From Henckelia pumila (Eukaryota; Streptophyta; Magnoliopsida; Lamiales; Gesneriaceae), in contig NC_133123.1 in assembly GCF_033568475.1 (NCBI RefSeq), positions 138,462,062 through 138,526,061 on the forward strand: a DNA stretch of 64,000 bases, written 5' to 3'. A program made the translations under genes and the position numbers. Position 1 is the stretch's first letter; every line of letters starts with the position of its first letter. The notes beneath the pieces are model-generated. The model saw only the letters and a program-made list of their open reading frames with translations, did not search any database and was not told the origin of the DNA. This document shows positions 34,240 through 48,506 of the stretch, piece after piece.

Positions 34240-37200
34240 TCACATATTCCGCAGATTGCGCATCCCAATGTTGTATATATGCTTTCTGAATATCGTCGTG
34301 GAAAGTGCCTTTGTGAAGAGATCTGATGAGTTTTCACTTGATTGAATATAACAGATATCAATATCTTTATTCTTCTCAAGCTCTTGAGTGTAAGCAAAGA
34401 ACTTTGGGGGTATATGTTTTGTTCTGTCACTTTTGATGTATCCTTCTTTCATTTGAGCAATACATGCAGCATTGTCTTTATACGACGTCACATGCTTCTT
34501 GTCTACTGATAATCCACAAGAAGTTTGAATATGTTGTGTCATTGATTTTAGCCAAACACATACACGGCTTGCTTCATGTAGCGCAATAATATCAGCGTGA
34601 TTTGATGAAGTTGTTACGAGTGTTTGTTTCTGTGAACGCCAAGAAATTGCGGTGCTTCCATGAGTAAATACATATCCGGTTTGGGAACGTGCCTTATGTA
34701 GATCAGATAAATATCCAGCATCGGCATAACCAATGATACTTTGATTGGTGTCTTTTGAGTACAAAAGTCCCAAATCTGTCGTTTCTCGTAGATAACGAAA
34801 TATATGTTTAATTCCGTTCCAGTGCCTCTTTGTTGGATATGAACTGAATCTTGCCAATAAATTTACAGCAAAAGATATAGCTGGTCTAGTGCAATTTGCA
34901 AGATACATAAGGGCACCAATGGCACTTAGATATGGTACTTCTGGACCAAGAATAACTTCATCATCTTCACATGGACGAAATGAATCATTTTCTATGTTTA
35001 ATGATCTTACAACCATTGGAGTACTTAATGGATTTGATTTATCCATATTAAAATGTTTAAGGATCTTTTCTGTATAATTTGCCTGGTGAACAAAAATTTC
35101 ACATTCTTTTTGTTCTATTTGCAAACCCAGACAATACTTGGTTTTTCCAAGATCCTTCATTTCGGATTTTTCCTTCAAGTACATCATAACCTCTTGAATT
35201 TATTTATTCATTCCATTGATGTTTAAATCATCAACATATACAGCAATAATTACACATCCGGATGTTGTTTTCTTGATGAAAACACAAGGGCATATTGGAT
35301 CATTTATATATCCCTTTTTCATCAAGTGCTCACTTAGCCGATTATACCACATTCGGCCGGATTGCTTCAACCCATATAATGATCTTTGCAATTTTACAGA
35401 ATAAAATTCTCTGGGTTTTGAACTTTGTGCCTCAAGCATCTTAAATCCTTCAGGGATTTTCATGTATATATCACTATCAAGTTATCCGTATAAGTAAGCC
35501 GTAACAACATCCATCAGACACATTTCCAAATTTTCAGACATTGTCAAACTAATCAAATATTAAAACGTAATTGCATCCATAACAGGAGAATACGTTTCTT
35601 CATAATCAATTCCAGACCTTTGAGAAAAACCTTGTGCAACAAGTCTAGCTTTATATCTGACTATTTCATTTTTCTCATTTCGCTTTCGAATAAAAACTCG
35701 TTTGTATCCAACAGGTTTTACACCTTCAGGTGTGAGGACTATATGTCCAAAAACATTACGTTTATTCAGCGAATCCAATTCAACCTGGATGACATCTTTC
35801 CATTTTTCCCAATCATGACGAGTTTTACATTCACCAAAGGTTTTTGGTTCATGATCCTCGTTTTCATTTATGATGTCACATGCCACATTATAAGAAAATA
35901 TCTCATCAATATCTTCTATATCTTTTCGGTTCCATATTTTTCCAGTATTAATATAATTGATAGAGATTTCACGATTCTCGTCAGTTTGTGGTTCTGACAG
36001 AACATTTTCATCATTAGGTGTTTCTTTGGAACACCATTTTTTATTTTATGATCATCGTGTTTCTCTATGCCTTTTCTTTTTCGAGGATTTTTATCCTTGG
36101 AACCGACTGGCCTTCCACGCTTCAAGCATTTTATGACATCATGAGTGTCTTCAATTTGTTTCTTCGGAATTTCAATTCAAGCAGGGGCATTTACAGCATG
36201 TAAATATGATTTTGTTACCCCTTTTATGTTTGCAAATGCATCTGGCATTTGATTTGCAATTCCTTGCAAGTGCACAATTTGCTGTACATCTTTCTCACAT
36301 TGTTTGGTACTTGGATCCAAATGTAACAATGATGGTACATACCATGTGATTTCTTTTTCGATGTGTTTCTTTTCTCCCCTAACATTGGGAAGATTTCTTC
36401 ATTAAAATGACAATCAGCAAAACGTGCTGTAAACACATCGCCTGTCTGAGGCTCAAGATATCGAATGATTGATGGGCTATTATAACCGATATAAATACCG
36501 ATTTTTCTTTGATGACCCATTTTTTATCGTTGAGGTGGTGCAATAGGCACATACACCATACATCCAAAAATTCTCAGATGAAAAATATTTGGTTCTTTAC
36601 CAAATGCAAGCTGCAATGGGGAGAATTTATGATATGCACTTGGTCTGATGCGAATTAATGCCGCAACATGTAAAATTGCATGTCCCCATATAGAAATAGG
36701 GAGTTTTGTTCTCATTATCATTGGTCTAGCAATCAGTTGTAGACGTTTAATCAATGATTCAGCTAATCCATTCTGTGTATGAACATGAGCAACAAGATGT
36801 TCAACAGTAATTCCCATTGACATACAATAGTCATTGAAAGTTTGGGAAGTAAATTCTCCAGCATTATCAAGTCTTATTTTCTTGATTGTATAATCGGAAA
36901 ATTGATTCCGTAATTTTATTATTTGAGCCATTAGTTTTGCAAATGCCACATTTCGAGTTGACAATAAGCATACATGTGACCATCTGCTGGAGGCATCGAT
37001 CAATACCATAAAATATCGAAATGGTCCACATGGTGGATGAATTGACCCACAAATATCATCCTGAATACGTTCAAGAAATATGAGTGATTCTGTTTGGATT
37101 TTAGCTGGCGATGGTCTTATAATAAGTTTTCCAAGAGAACATGATTTACATTGAAACTTATTATTCTGAAAGATCTTCTGGTCTTTCAATGGATGACCAT

Positions 37201-37840
37201 GCGTATTTTCAATAATTCTTCGCATCAATATTGAACCAGGATGTCTCAATCGATCATGCCAATTGATTAATATTGAAGAACTATTAAACACTATTTTTGA
37301 TTCGATTGGCCTTATATGTGTATAATTCAATCCAGTAGGGAGCATTGATAATTTTTCAACCACATATTTCTTTCCTGATTTATATGTGGTAAGACACATA
37401 TATTTCTGATTTCCATCAGTTATCGTCTCAGTATCATATCCATGAGAATATATGTCATTAAAACTCAACAAATTTCTTTTCGATTGTGGTGAATATAAAG
37501 CATCATTTATCAGAAATTCTGTACCATTTGGTAACAAAAATTGTGCTTTACCACAACCTTCAATCAAGTCTAAATGACCTGATATTGTATTCACCATTGT
37601 TTTTGTTGGTTTTATTTCCAAGAAATATCTTTCATCTCGCATAATAGTGTGCGTTGTACCACTATTCGGTATGCAAATTTCCATGATATTATTTCCATGT
37701 TTGCTCATAGCATTTTCCATATCAAACTTCACAAAATGCAATAAAGAAAAATTAAGTTCAATATAAATGCAAAATATAACATGCTTTATAATACAAGAAT
37801 GCATGAAAAATACAAATTTGTTACAATCTAGTTTCACCAA
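34240..37840 (-). pseudogene. Copia pol of element B
   Basis: Same domain order as in element A. Protease is IPNSGTTH: the catalytic Asp of DSG is Asn (codon 37664-37666). Integrase is open to a TAA at 36524 (Ser in A). A one-base deletion near 36374-36382 shifts frame before the linker. TAA codons at 35560, about 35485 and 35200 break reverse transcriptase; YVDD itself is intact. RNase H is open from 35187 to the natural stop at 34240. The element is inactive for its own protease and polyprotein. Confidence 0.9.
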
Positions 37841-37843
37841 TCT

Positions 37844-38884
37844 TTAATCAATGTCTTCGAAATCATTCAAAAAATCTGCAGCATTGAAACTAGTTGAACC
37901 AATTAAATGGTCACTATTTTCAACAAAATTGATCTCTTTTCCTTTCCCCTTTGTCGATTCTTTATAGAGCTTACATAGGTGCTCAGGGGTTCGACATATA
38001 TGTGACCAATGTCCTGGAGTGCCACATCTATAACAAACACTCTCAGTTCTTTTTGAGTGATTTTCATTTTCACTCGTATTTTCATGCTGCCTTTTTGGTG
38101 GGTGGTTCGTGACGTTCTTTTGAGATGAGTTATTGAAGTAACTATCTCAATTATTTTCATATCCACGGCCGCGACCACGACCGCGATCATTTTTACGTCC
38201 ACGTCCACGCCCACGTCCTCGACCTCGTCCACTACCAAAATCTGGTCTATGCCTTTGATTTTGATTTTCATTTTTCATTACGACATTTGCTTCAGAAAAT
38301 GCCGTTGATCCAGTGGGTCGGGATTGATGATTTCTTATTAACAATTCGTTGTTCTTTTCCGCCACAAGAAGACATGCAATGAGTTCAGAATATCTCGTAA
38401 AACCACACACTCTATACTGTTGTTGTAGAGTTATATTTGATGCGTGAAAAGTGGAAAATGTTTTCTCAAGCATTTCCATCTTCGTAACTTCAAGTCCACA
38501 GAGTTTTAATTGCGTGAATATTCGATACATCGCAGAATTATAATCACTGACTTTTTTAAAGTCTTGGAATCTCAACGTATTCCATTCATCACGGGCGGTC
38601 GGGAGTATCACTTCCCTTATATGCTCAAATCTTTCCTTCAACCATTTTCATAAAATCATTGGGTCTTTTTCTGTGAGATACTCACATTTCAACCCTTCAT
38701 CAAGATGTCGGCATAAGAAAATCATTGCCTTTGCTTTATCTTGTGAGGTTGATATATTAATTTCTTTGATGTTATCACTTAGACCCAATGACTCAAGATG
38801 CATCTCAACATCAAGAGTCCATGGCATATAATTTTTTCCAGTGATATCGAGTGCAACGAATTCAAGCTTTGCCAAGTTTGACAT
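37844..38884 (-). pseudogene. Copia gag of element B
   Basis: Starts MSNLAKLEFVALDITG; ends in the TAA at 37844-37846. A TGA at 38648-38650 sits at the same codon as in element A, and a second TGA (38147) replaces Arg (CGA in A). The Arg-Gly tract and CCHC knuckle (CYRCGTPGHWSHIC) are present downstream of that stop. Confidence 0.88.
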
Positions 38885-39294
38885 GGTGGTACTAGAAAAA
38901 TAACAATACATTTTATTAGTTAATTTCCATTAATATGACAATACAAAATAATGGAAAAATGAAAATTACAAGTGCGTATACAAATAGATAAAAAGTATGT
39001 GGTGGAAAATCGCTGGTGAGTACAAGACTCGTGAGCATGATGATCATAATCGTTATGAAAAATAGCCTTATAAATGCCATCATCTCCATCTTCGAAAAAT
39101 CGAGTAAAAATATTTTGAGAGAAAGAGTGAATTTTGGTGTGATTGAAAATAAGTTTGAGTGAACATATTTATAGGCCAAAAACTAGCCGTTTGTGACCGT
39201 TGAGGGTAAAGAAGAAATCGAGTATATGTTGAATAAAAATTCGTGATAATGATGCAATGCATATAATGATAATCATAATTAAATAATTATGTAT

Positions 39295-39580
39295 ATCATA
39301 TCACATTATTATAAGGTCAGTGTCGTAGACAGCCTTTTATATAATATTGTGAAATTATACCAATATAGTTAGTATAAAGTCAGGTATAGTATATCATATC
39401 ACATTATTATAAGGTCAGTGTCGTAAACAACCTTTTATATAATATTGTGAAATTATACCAATATAATTAGTATAAAGTCAGGTATAGTATATCATATCAC
39501 ATTATTATAAGATCGGTGTCATAGACAACCTTTTATATAATAACATGAAATTATACAAATATGATTATATTGTTTAATAA
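39295..39580. repeat. tandem repeat (98-bp period, three units) in the leader of element B
   Basis: ATCATATCACATTATTATAAG starts at 39295, 39393 and 39491. Homologous to the 108-bp array in element A but with a different spacer, so period length has changed within the family. Confidence 0.88.
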
Positions 39581-39839
39581 CCTTAGAGGCTTTTATACTT
39601 GTCGTATCCCTTACCGGGAGTGTGGGATGTCGTATTAACATCCTCCCAGGATTTATAACAAGTTTTAAAAAAAAAAACTTATTTTTTTTCATAACATGAT
39701 ATTATATATTAATATATACACAATAAAAATATATAAACAGTAAAATAAAAATTCTTACTTGTTGAATATTTTTGACTTCTTCTTGTATTTTGGAGCATTG
39801 GAAATTATAGAGAACCTTCGAGCGATCGTGCTGATAACG

Positions 39840-40124
39840 TGTTGTGAAAAAGTAAAAATTTACGGTAAAAAGTAAATACTCCAAAACTCAAAATATATCA
39901 AACTCTACACTTTATAATATTTTTTTCTCAACTCAATTGTATTTTTCATCACAAATGAAGACCTATTTATAGATCCACATTTGAGATTAGTCCAAAAATA
40001 AATACATCATCATCTACATCATCACACACTAATTTTTCACATTCTACAACTCAATATTCAACATTCAACATTCAATATTCAATATTCAACATAATAATAA
40101 AAAATAATAATATATTTTTCAACA
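39840..40124 (-). repeat. 5' LTR of element B
   Basis: 285 bp; identical ends to the left copy, followed by TSD TATTA. Confidence 0.95.
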
Positions 40125-40129
40125 TATTA

Positions 40130-43100
40130 ATCATATTCAAAATTCAAAATTTTATTCTTTATTATATATTTTGAAATTTGTTAAATACATTACTTACGTA
40201 GTATTTAAGCGTATTATGATTTACTTTTTCGGAATATATATTTATATTTGATAATTTAATTTTATATATTGTTTAGATTTTAAATTTTGGTTAGTATATA
40301 TTTTTTATTGTTTATATACATATTCAGGTTCTTAAAAATTAAAATATATATTATTTACTATATTATCTTATTATTTTATATAATATAAAAGTGTTACCAT
40401 TGGATCGTTCAATTGACTCGGTCTAACCAGATGTACTATTTTTTAAAGGATTATTCTATACACCTAGTACTTCTCATTTTTATAAAAATATATATGGGTC
40501 TCACATTATCTAATGATATTGAAATAGAACGAGAAATACTTTCAATGTAGCATAGACTAACATTTTTTAAAGGTATTCGATCACCAATATAGTTATAAAA
40601 CTTTGATTCAAATTCACTCTAGAGGGTTTCTTTAATTAAAAATTGACCAAAATTATTTTGGTAACCATCCCGATTTTGGTTAGACATTTTTATGCAATAT
40701 ACATGGATAAAGAAGCCGCAGGCGGATTATTCTCAACCTTCCAAAATTTTCGAGATAGTGACACTGACACAATCATATTTATTAATTAGTGTTCCTCAAT
40801 TTTCCCACTGTCTCCCATGAAATGCTATTTTTGACTCGTGAATAGAGGGAACCACACAATGTTTTGAATGTGCTTTATACATTACAATTGGTTGGATATT
40901 GCCATATTGGTGACTTTTTTTTTTTTTTTTTTTAATGTCATACTAGTCACATCAACATATGCAATGAATATATTGTTAAAATATGTATATTTATTGTTGT
41001 TGTTATATTTTTATTTCTAATATATTTAAAATTAAAATTAAAATGGAGAATGCATATTTGTTGTTGTTGTTGTTGTTATATTTTTATTTATAATATATTT
41101 AAAATTAAAATTAAAATGGAGAATGGAGAAAATCAGGGGCACATGGAGTTTAAAATAGAGAGAATTTTTTTTCATTTTTCATTTTTGCTTTTTGAATTAC
41201 ATTTTAGATATTTTATCTTTGGTTTCATTTTATCAAATCAATTATAATTCGGTTACTAAGTTATACTTTTATTTAATAATGTAGTAAGATAAAATTAAAG
41301 AAACAGTTTAAATATTTCCTTGAATTACATAATCATTGAAATCTGATTGCTTCATTCTATAAAGATTGTGATCACATTTAAATAAGAAACATCTTGATTT
41401 GAAAAGTTTATAAATTAAAAACGGTCAAATAAATATATATACCCTTTCGTTTTTAATGTCATTTAATGTTGTCCCTTGGATATGGACTATTACCGAATCA
41501 ACCATATTGAAACAAGTGATGATATTCTGGAAAACAAGATATTGAGAAGCTTTAATTTGTTAGCGTGAGAAACAATGTCATGAATACTTGATCGGTAGAA
41601 CTACATTTTGATTTTGTCTTGTTATTTGTAATTTTTTTTTCACTTTTAGTCATGTTAATGCTGGATTTATATTTTAAGTCTTATAACTTGCATGTATATA
41701 CATTTTTTATTTTTGGTCGTGTTATGATGAATTTTCATTTTTAATCTTGTAACTTGTATATTGTGTTCATTTTTTGTCATTTAACTTGTAATTATTTCAT
41801 TTTTTAATTTTTTATCTATCATATAAGGGTCGAAAATGAAAGAAAATGAAAGTTAAATGATCAAAAATTAAAACAATAAACAAGTTACATATAAAATGAA
41901 AACATCGTAACAGGACAAAAAATAAAAAAAACATTCAAGTTATATGATTGAAAATATAAATTCAACATTAATATGAATCTATATTTTTTAAAAATTCAAA
42001 TAACAAAGACGTACCAAGTATAAAACTGTTATTATACCTGCTGAGCTGGAATTCCATCGCAAGGGGATGCTGAATATATACTAATGGGTTTTTCAAAATG
42101 GGCTTTCCTTTAAAGTTCAGACACTTGTTGGGCTTTTGTTTGGGCTTCTGTGCTATTCCGCGCAAAAACTTTAGAAATGATTATTTTTTTAATTAGTTTT
42201 TGGGTGCGAAGATTTATAATTTGATTGATACTCACAAGTTATGAAAAATCTCGTTTTTAAGAACGATAAGTTTCAGCTAAAAACAGTGTGGAAATTGTTG
42301 TATACAAGTTTGAAATACAATTTTAACATAAAAATTTAGATTATATTTTGAGTTAGGACCACAAAATTGATTTGTTTATATATTGGAAATCCAATTTTAA
42401 ACTATGTCTAAAAAAATTAGTGAATTTTTTGGAAGACCTATAAATACGTTTATCTTTCCCGGTTAAAAAATAAAAATAAAAAATGGGTCATGTCCGTAAT
42501 TATTATGCTGTATGTATTACAATGTAAAAATGATTTTTTGTTGGATAGAAACAACAAGAATATGATTTCATGACTATTATTACGATAATTGGTTTCTACG
42601 GTGTGGAGTCATGAAGCGAGAGGAATTTTTTTACTCTACACTATGAAGGATTTCTCTGGTTACAATGTGTCGATATTTTCATCTTCTGATCAATTTTTTA
42701 AAATATAAAAATTTTATGATATAATGATATTGAAATATAAAAAAGAATTACAATAATATATAATAGACTAACACCATGAAAGGAAAGCAATAATTTTACC
42801 AATAATGCCACATCTCTGATCACTTCGATTAGTTGGTTAGAAATTTAATTAATCATTACAATAATTGTGTGCTGTTTATTTAAAAATAAGGTCGTCATCC
42901 TTTTTTTTTACGTTAATATATATATATATGTAATTATACATAAATTACTGAAAGTTGCAATGTTATCATATTTGAAATATCCTTATTTACATTTATCAAC
43001 ATTAGAAATATTGTGCTTGTAGAAGAGTATTTGAATTGATGAAATAGGTAAACATTTAATCAATGAAAAAAAGTTCAATTCCTCTCACATGCAACACTTT

Positions 43101-44141
43101 ATATAAGAGTCAGTCACATAAGTTTTGAGCTATACGATTTATCTACCTGGTATAGTTTAAAAACTACGATAGCTTGATAATTTATCAATGCGCACCATTA
43201 AAATGCAACAAATGTAAGTTTCATCGTCATAAAAAAAGTAAGTTTTTGGAACGATCCAAGTTTCATTTAACATAATAAATATTAAAACATGATTATTAAT
43301 ATTGATGAAGTATGTTCGGTTAGTAATGTCAATATGTTTGATTATGGTGTTTAGGATCGAGCTGAGCTTAGGTGATTATTCGATAAGTAGATTGCATTGT
43401 TATATGTGCATTTTATTTGACAATATATGAATGTACATGTCATGATATTATATGATGCATTGTATTATCATGTTGAGTTAGTATCTTTTGGAATTGTACG
43501 GGTACGCTCAGCCTTTTGTCTTTCGTGTACAGATGGACATTGAGAGTCATAAGTTGAGCGTGTTTTGGTTATATTGGAAATTTTAAGTCCACGCGCGTCT
43601 TGATGATCGGTGTGTTAGCCACAACTCATGTTGGCGACTACACATGATGGCGCGCAGATCTAAATTGATCAGAACGTTCTAGATATAATCTCAAATTCCA
43701 ATTCATGATACAAGTCTTACGTATATGACATCTCATTCAATGAATATGTCTTAGGTTGGACGAGACATGTGTTTTGGATCAAGGTTAACTAAAGAGTATG
43801 TGTTGATCCAAGGACGACCGTTGTTGTACTAACTTTCGCTAAGTTCACGATTTTTTTACATTTTAAGGATTTAATTTATCCGTACTTTCAATTAGAGACG
43901 ATTTTTTGGCAAACCGTCGTTATTAGTGACGCATTATAAAAAAAAGTTTCGTTAAAGTTAGCAATGTTTTTTTTAATTAATTAGTCGTTAAACACCGTGT
44001 TTTTTGTTGTGGATATTTCAGATATTGATTCGATGTAAATGTATAACTATTTTGTGTTTTATTATGCTTTGTGTTATCCGTTATTTTTGTCAGATTTACA
44101 TTTTCTCTTCTTATGATCATGTTTTAATTTAAATTAATTAC
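40130..44141. other. AT-rich intergenic region
   Basis: No gene. Holds a duplicated 70-bp unit at about 40990-41125 (TTTAAAATTAAAATTAAAAT then GGAGAATG), an inverted-repeat element at 41635-41985, and near 43890-43990 GACGATTTTT/CCGTCG words reminiscent of CACTA subterminal repeats (weak). Confidence 0.45.
41635..41985. mobile_element. foldback element with about 150-bp arms
   Basis: The left half (CATGTTAATG..GGATTTATATTTT..ATAACTTG..TTTTTATTTTTGGTC..CTTGTAACTTG..CATTTAACTT) recurs inverted in the right half with about 80% agreement by eye. The arms leave only a short centre. No TSD could be fixed. Probably a non-autonomous DNA transposon. Confidence 0.55.
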
Positions 44142-44877
44142 TGTTATCAAAAGTATCACGAACAACCTCAGTACGCAATCAATGGCACAACAACAGCGAG
44201 CCGAGAGTTTAACTCTCTATCTTTAAGACAGATTTTTTCCGCCTAGGTGTTTACGGGTTTAGCGCAAAATGTCTCCCAAGATAGAACGCTGACAGCTTTG
44301 AGTAGTAACACTACAAACTCAAAGAACTTCGAACACAAAGTGTTTTGAAGAAACTCTTTAACGAAGAGAAATGAGAGTGATCAGAAGAGTAAATTGATGA
44401 GAATGAATGCAAGTGAGGCTGTCTATTTATAGACGTTGGACAGTTGCATGCGGACAAATGCATCAATTGGATGCACACTCAGCCGAGAAGACGCAATGGT
44501 TCGGCCTGAAGAGATGCACCGGTTCAGCCGAAATGACGCACTGGTTCGGACCAAAAGTCATAAATATTTATTTGATTTTTGTCCAAAAAAGCTATATTAT
44601 GTCAAAGCCCAGCCCACGCCCGTGTCCGTGCCGCATCGGCCGGTCGGACGGCGGCGGCGGCGGCGGCGCACGCGCGTGTGGCTAATGGTTCGAACCTAGC
44701 CTAGACTAGGTCCGCTCCCCTTAACAAACATGGGTACCCCTTGGGGCCCTAATCCATTGTCTCAATTTAGGCTATATATTTAGACATATATTCCCACATT
44801 TTACCAATGTGGGACAATGAACATTTATCTCATTCACCACCAATTTTCCAACATTTGTCCAAACATATTTTCCAACA
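44142..44877 (-). repeat. 3' LTR of Copia element C
   Basis: 736 bp, TGTTATCAAAAG...TTCCAACA, followed by the PPT complement ATCCCCCACATG. A minus-strand TATA (CTATAAATAG, about 44420-44429) with three 20-25-bp repeats upstream (44480-44560: GACGCA..GGTTCGGCCTGAA type) marks U3. The partner 5' LTR lies beyond the right edge, so this boundary rests on ends and PPT only. Confidence 0.75.
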
Positions 44878-45416
44878 ATCCCCCACATGAATGTGATTTA
44901 TGCGAATATGTATGCATATGTTAAAACAGAATTTCTTACGAAAAATTATTGCATGGGGAGAGGTAGCTTGCTGCTTTGAACCTTTCTTAGTGAATTACTA
45001 TCGGATTTACGAGGCTGCCTAGTGAACGTGATGTCTTGAACTATTCAGCCATTGATGTAAACCAAGACAACAATATTCACATAATAATTTTTCTCACACT
45101 TTATTTGTTCTCACGGTTATGTCCATTTTGGCCCTGGACAACATCTTGGATTCTTAAGTGTTTCATTGAAGCGGCCCGTCTTCACACTTAAATAGGTGAT
45201 CTCCTATTATATGAGTATCCTGTCATACTCTATTTCTTATAGAAATATAGGAATCATTAAAAGTTTGTTAAAACTTAACCTCACTACTTGCACAGGTTGC
45301 ACTTTATCATAGGAATGAGAATATAACGAAGTTCTAAGTGCACACGAACATTCATAACTTGATTTTTCCATTGAACCAAGATCTTGGGATCTCCAATCTA
45401 CAAGGTTGGGTTTCCG

Positions 45417-47874
45417 CTATGAATTATCTTTTAATTTTGTAGGTTTTAATCTCATTCCTCTTGATAAGCAGTTTACTTGATCTCTCCCTAAACCTTTTGT
45501 CAATGGATCCGCTAAGTTATCTTTTGATTTTACATAATCAACTGCGATAACACCATTTGAGATCAACTATCTAATGGTATTATGTCTTCGACGTATGTGT
45601 CTACCTATAGCCGACTGACTATCGCAATGTAACATTATCGCTGGCACTGGTTTCGTCCAACACGGAATATCTTCTAGGAAATTACGGAGCCATTCCGCTT
45701 CTTCTCCCTCTTTGTCTAAAGCTATGAATTCCGATTCCATTATTGAACGAGCTATACACGTTTGTTTAGAGGATTTTCATGACACAGCTCCTCCACCGAT
45801 GGTGAATACATATCCACTTGTGGACTTCGAGTCTTTTGTGTCTGAAATCCAATTTGCATCACAATATCCTTCAAGTACAGAAGGATATGTTGCATAATGT
45901 AATCCATAGTCCATTGAATACTTTAAGTATTTAAATACTCTTTCCAATGCTTTCCAATGATCATGACTAGGATTACTTGTAAATCTACTCAATTTATTTA
46001 TTGAGTATGCAATATCAGGACGAGTATAATTTGTAATATACATTAGACTCCCAATTATCCTTGCATATTGTTGTTGAGATACGGGTTCACCTTGATTTTT
46101 GGATAAATGTAAACTTAAATCCACGGGTGATCTTAATGGCGTAACATCATATGCGTTGAATTTCCTAAGTACTTTCTCAATATAATGAGATTGTGTTAGA
46201 ATAATTCCTTCAGGCGCTTTTACAATCTTAATTCCTAAGATAACGTCTGCTTTTCCCATATCTTTCATATCAAAATGTTTTGTCAATATTTTCTTAGTTT
46301 TCATGATGATATCATGATTACTACCCATTATGAGCATGTCGTCTACATATAGACAAACAATTACATACGAGTCATGTGTGCCTTTTATATAAACACATTT
46401 ATCACACTCATTAATCTTGAATCCATTTGACATCATTGTTTTGTCAAATTTTTTATGCCATTGTTTATGAGCTTGTTTTAGCCCATACAACGATTTAATG
46501 AGTCGATACACTTTTCTTTCTTGACCGGGAGCAATGAATCTTTCAGGTTGTGCCATATATATTTCTTCCTCTAACTCACCATTTAAAAATGCCGTTTTTA
46601 CATCCATTTGATGTATTTTGAGATTATTTAAAGAATCTATTGCTATAAGTACTCGAATAGACGTTATTCTCGTAACAGGTGAATATGTGTCGAAGAAATC
46701 CAACCCTTCTTTTTGTCTAAATCATTTGGCCACCAACCTTGCTTTGTATTTTTCCACCGTTCCAACAGCTTTGTATTTCCTTTTTAAGATCCATTTGCAT
46801 CCTAAAGATTTGATTCCCGGTGGTAGATCTACTAATTCCCAAGTATGATTTTGCATGATGGAATCTATTTCACTGTTTATGACCTCTTTCCAAAGCGGAG
46901 CGTCAGGACTAGATAACGCTTTGCTTAAGGTCCTTGGATCATTTTCTATAGCATAACTAAGAAAATCAGGACCAAAAGTTTTAGCTATCTTAGCTCTCTT
47001 ACTACGCCTTGGTTCTTCACTTTCATGAGTTTCCTCATTAGTGGATTCATGAACTCTTTTGGAAGAGCTCTTTTCTTTTCCTTATTTACAAGGAAAGACG
47101 TTCTCAAAAAATGCAGCATTCCTTGATTCAATAATCGTATTCTCATGTATATCAGGAATTACTGACTTGTGCACTATGAATCTATATGCACTACTGTTGT
47201 TTGCATATCCAATGAAGATGCAATCCACAGTCTTAGGTCCAATCTTCACTTGTTTTGGTTTTGGTATTTCTACATTCGCCAAACACCCCCACACTTTCAA
47301 GTATTTGTATGAGGGCTTATGTCCTTTCCACAATTCGTAAGGAGTTTCATTCTTCTTTTTATGTGGAATTTTGTTAAGAATATGATTTGCCGAAAGTATT
47401 GCTTCCCCCCACAAGTTTTGGGGTAGTCCAGAACTTATTAGCATGGCATTCATCATTTCTTTCAGAGTACGGTTTTTCCTTTCCGCAACACCATTAGATT
47501 GTGGTGAATAAGAAGCAGTTGTTTGATGAATAATGCCAGGTTCATTGCAAAATTCTTCAAACGGAGCAACATATTCACCTCCTCTATCACTTCGAATTTT
47601 CTTTATTCGTTTGCCTAATTGATTTTCAACTTCATTCTTATAGGTCTTAAATGCTTCAAGAGCTTCATCCTTGCTTCTTAAAAGAAACACGTAACAGAAT
47701 CTTGTGCAATCATCTATGAATGTAATAAATTACTTTTTCCTACCTCTAGTTTGTACAAACTTTAAATCACAAACATCGGTGTGAATTAGTTCTAGAGGTA
47801 TTGTACTTCTTTTCACTGTGTGAAAATGTACTTTTGTTAATTTAGCTTCAACACATACTTCACATTTGTAGTTT
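45417..47874 (-). pseudogene. Copia element C pol, 3' part (integrase core, RT, RNase H)
   Basis: Tork/Tnt1-like Copia pol on the minus strand. The integrase core has FIDDCTRF, IRSDRGGEY and NGVAERKNRTL (the D,D,E triad). Reverse transcriptase carries [11 protein letters not shown] and RNase H ends with NLADPLTKGL near 45480; the final TAG is 45417-45419. In-frame stops: TAA near 47729, TAA 47082, a TGA just before the RT start (about 46725), and TGA 45777. The segment is cut at 47874 by insertion of element D; the frame resumes at 63043. Confidence 0.9.
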
Positions 47875-48112
47875 GAATCTGTTACGCCTTAAACGCATAC
47901 AAATCTTATGTAATGAGATTAATATTTTTAATGCATTAACAATTCTCATAATTAAATTATTTTGATGATTACAAAACTCGGTTAATCGTTACTAACAGTT
48001 TAAAGTGAGAAATTTGCAGGTAATAATATTTTTGAGTATAGACAATATTGGAAGCAAGAACCGATAATCAAAAATTGGGAATAAAAATTCAAAATTTCAA
48101 ATCTGTCCAGGT

Positions 48113-48500
48113 TCGGACGACCCGAAGACAACTTCGGATGCTCCGATGTATTTCCAGAATTTAATAAAGATCGGAGGACAAGTTCGGAGACTTCGAAGAC
48201 TACTTCGGACGATCCGAAGTGAGTTCGAACGACCCAAAGATTTTCCAGAAATTAAATAAAGATAGGAGGCACTCTCGGAGGCCATGAAATGACTACTTCG
48301 GACGACCCGAACTCCTTTACGGCCATGAAGATTTTGTCGGAAGAAAATTTGCCGGAATGAATTTAATGCCGCCGTTCGGACGACCCGAAGATGACTTCGG
48401 ACCACCCGAACAGTACACCAGCTGTAAGAATTTGAATTTCAATCAGACAAGGTTCGGACGACCCGAAGGCCCGTTCAGACGACCCGAACCCGTTCGGATT
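48113..48500 (+). repeat. TTCGGACGACCCGAA palindrome array in U3 of the 5' LTR
   Basis: About eleven full or degenerate copies of an inverted repeat TTCGG-N5-CCGAA within about 390 bp, spacer most often ACGAC. It ends about 7-10 bp before the TATA box. The architecture (reiterated dyad sites next to the core promoter) is that of an LTR enhancer; the binding factor is unknown. Confidence 0.85.
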
Positions 48501-48506
48501 GGCACC

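Larger units (their letters stand above)
33790..40124 (-). mobile_element. Copia LTR retrotransposon B, young but defective
   Basis: 285-bp LTRs (33790-34074 and 39840-40124) begin TGTTG and end CAACA and are flanked by a perfect TSD TATTA (33785-33789 and 40125-40129). I count about four differences between the LTRs (about 98.6% identity), so insertion is recent. It is the same family and orientation as A: close internal sequence, the same PPT, and an identical 30-nt region inside the 5' LTR, but clearly diverged LTRs. Despite its youth gag and pol carry many stops, a frameshift and a mutated protease aspartate. Confidence 0.97.

Noticed and set aside
43890..43990. CACTA transposon end
   Set aside because: Only scattered GACGATTTTT/CCGTCG-like words; no CACTA terminus or TSD found.
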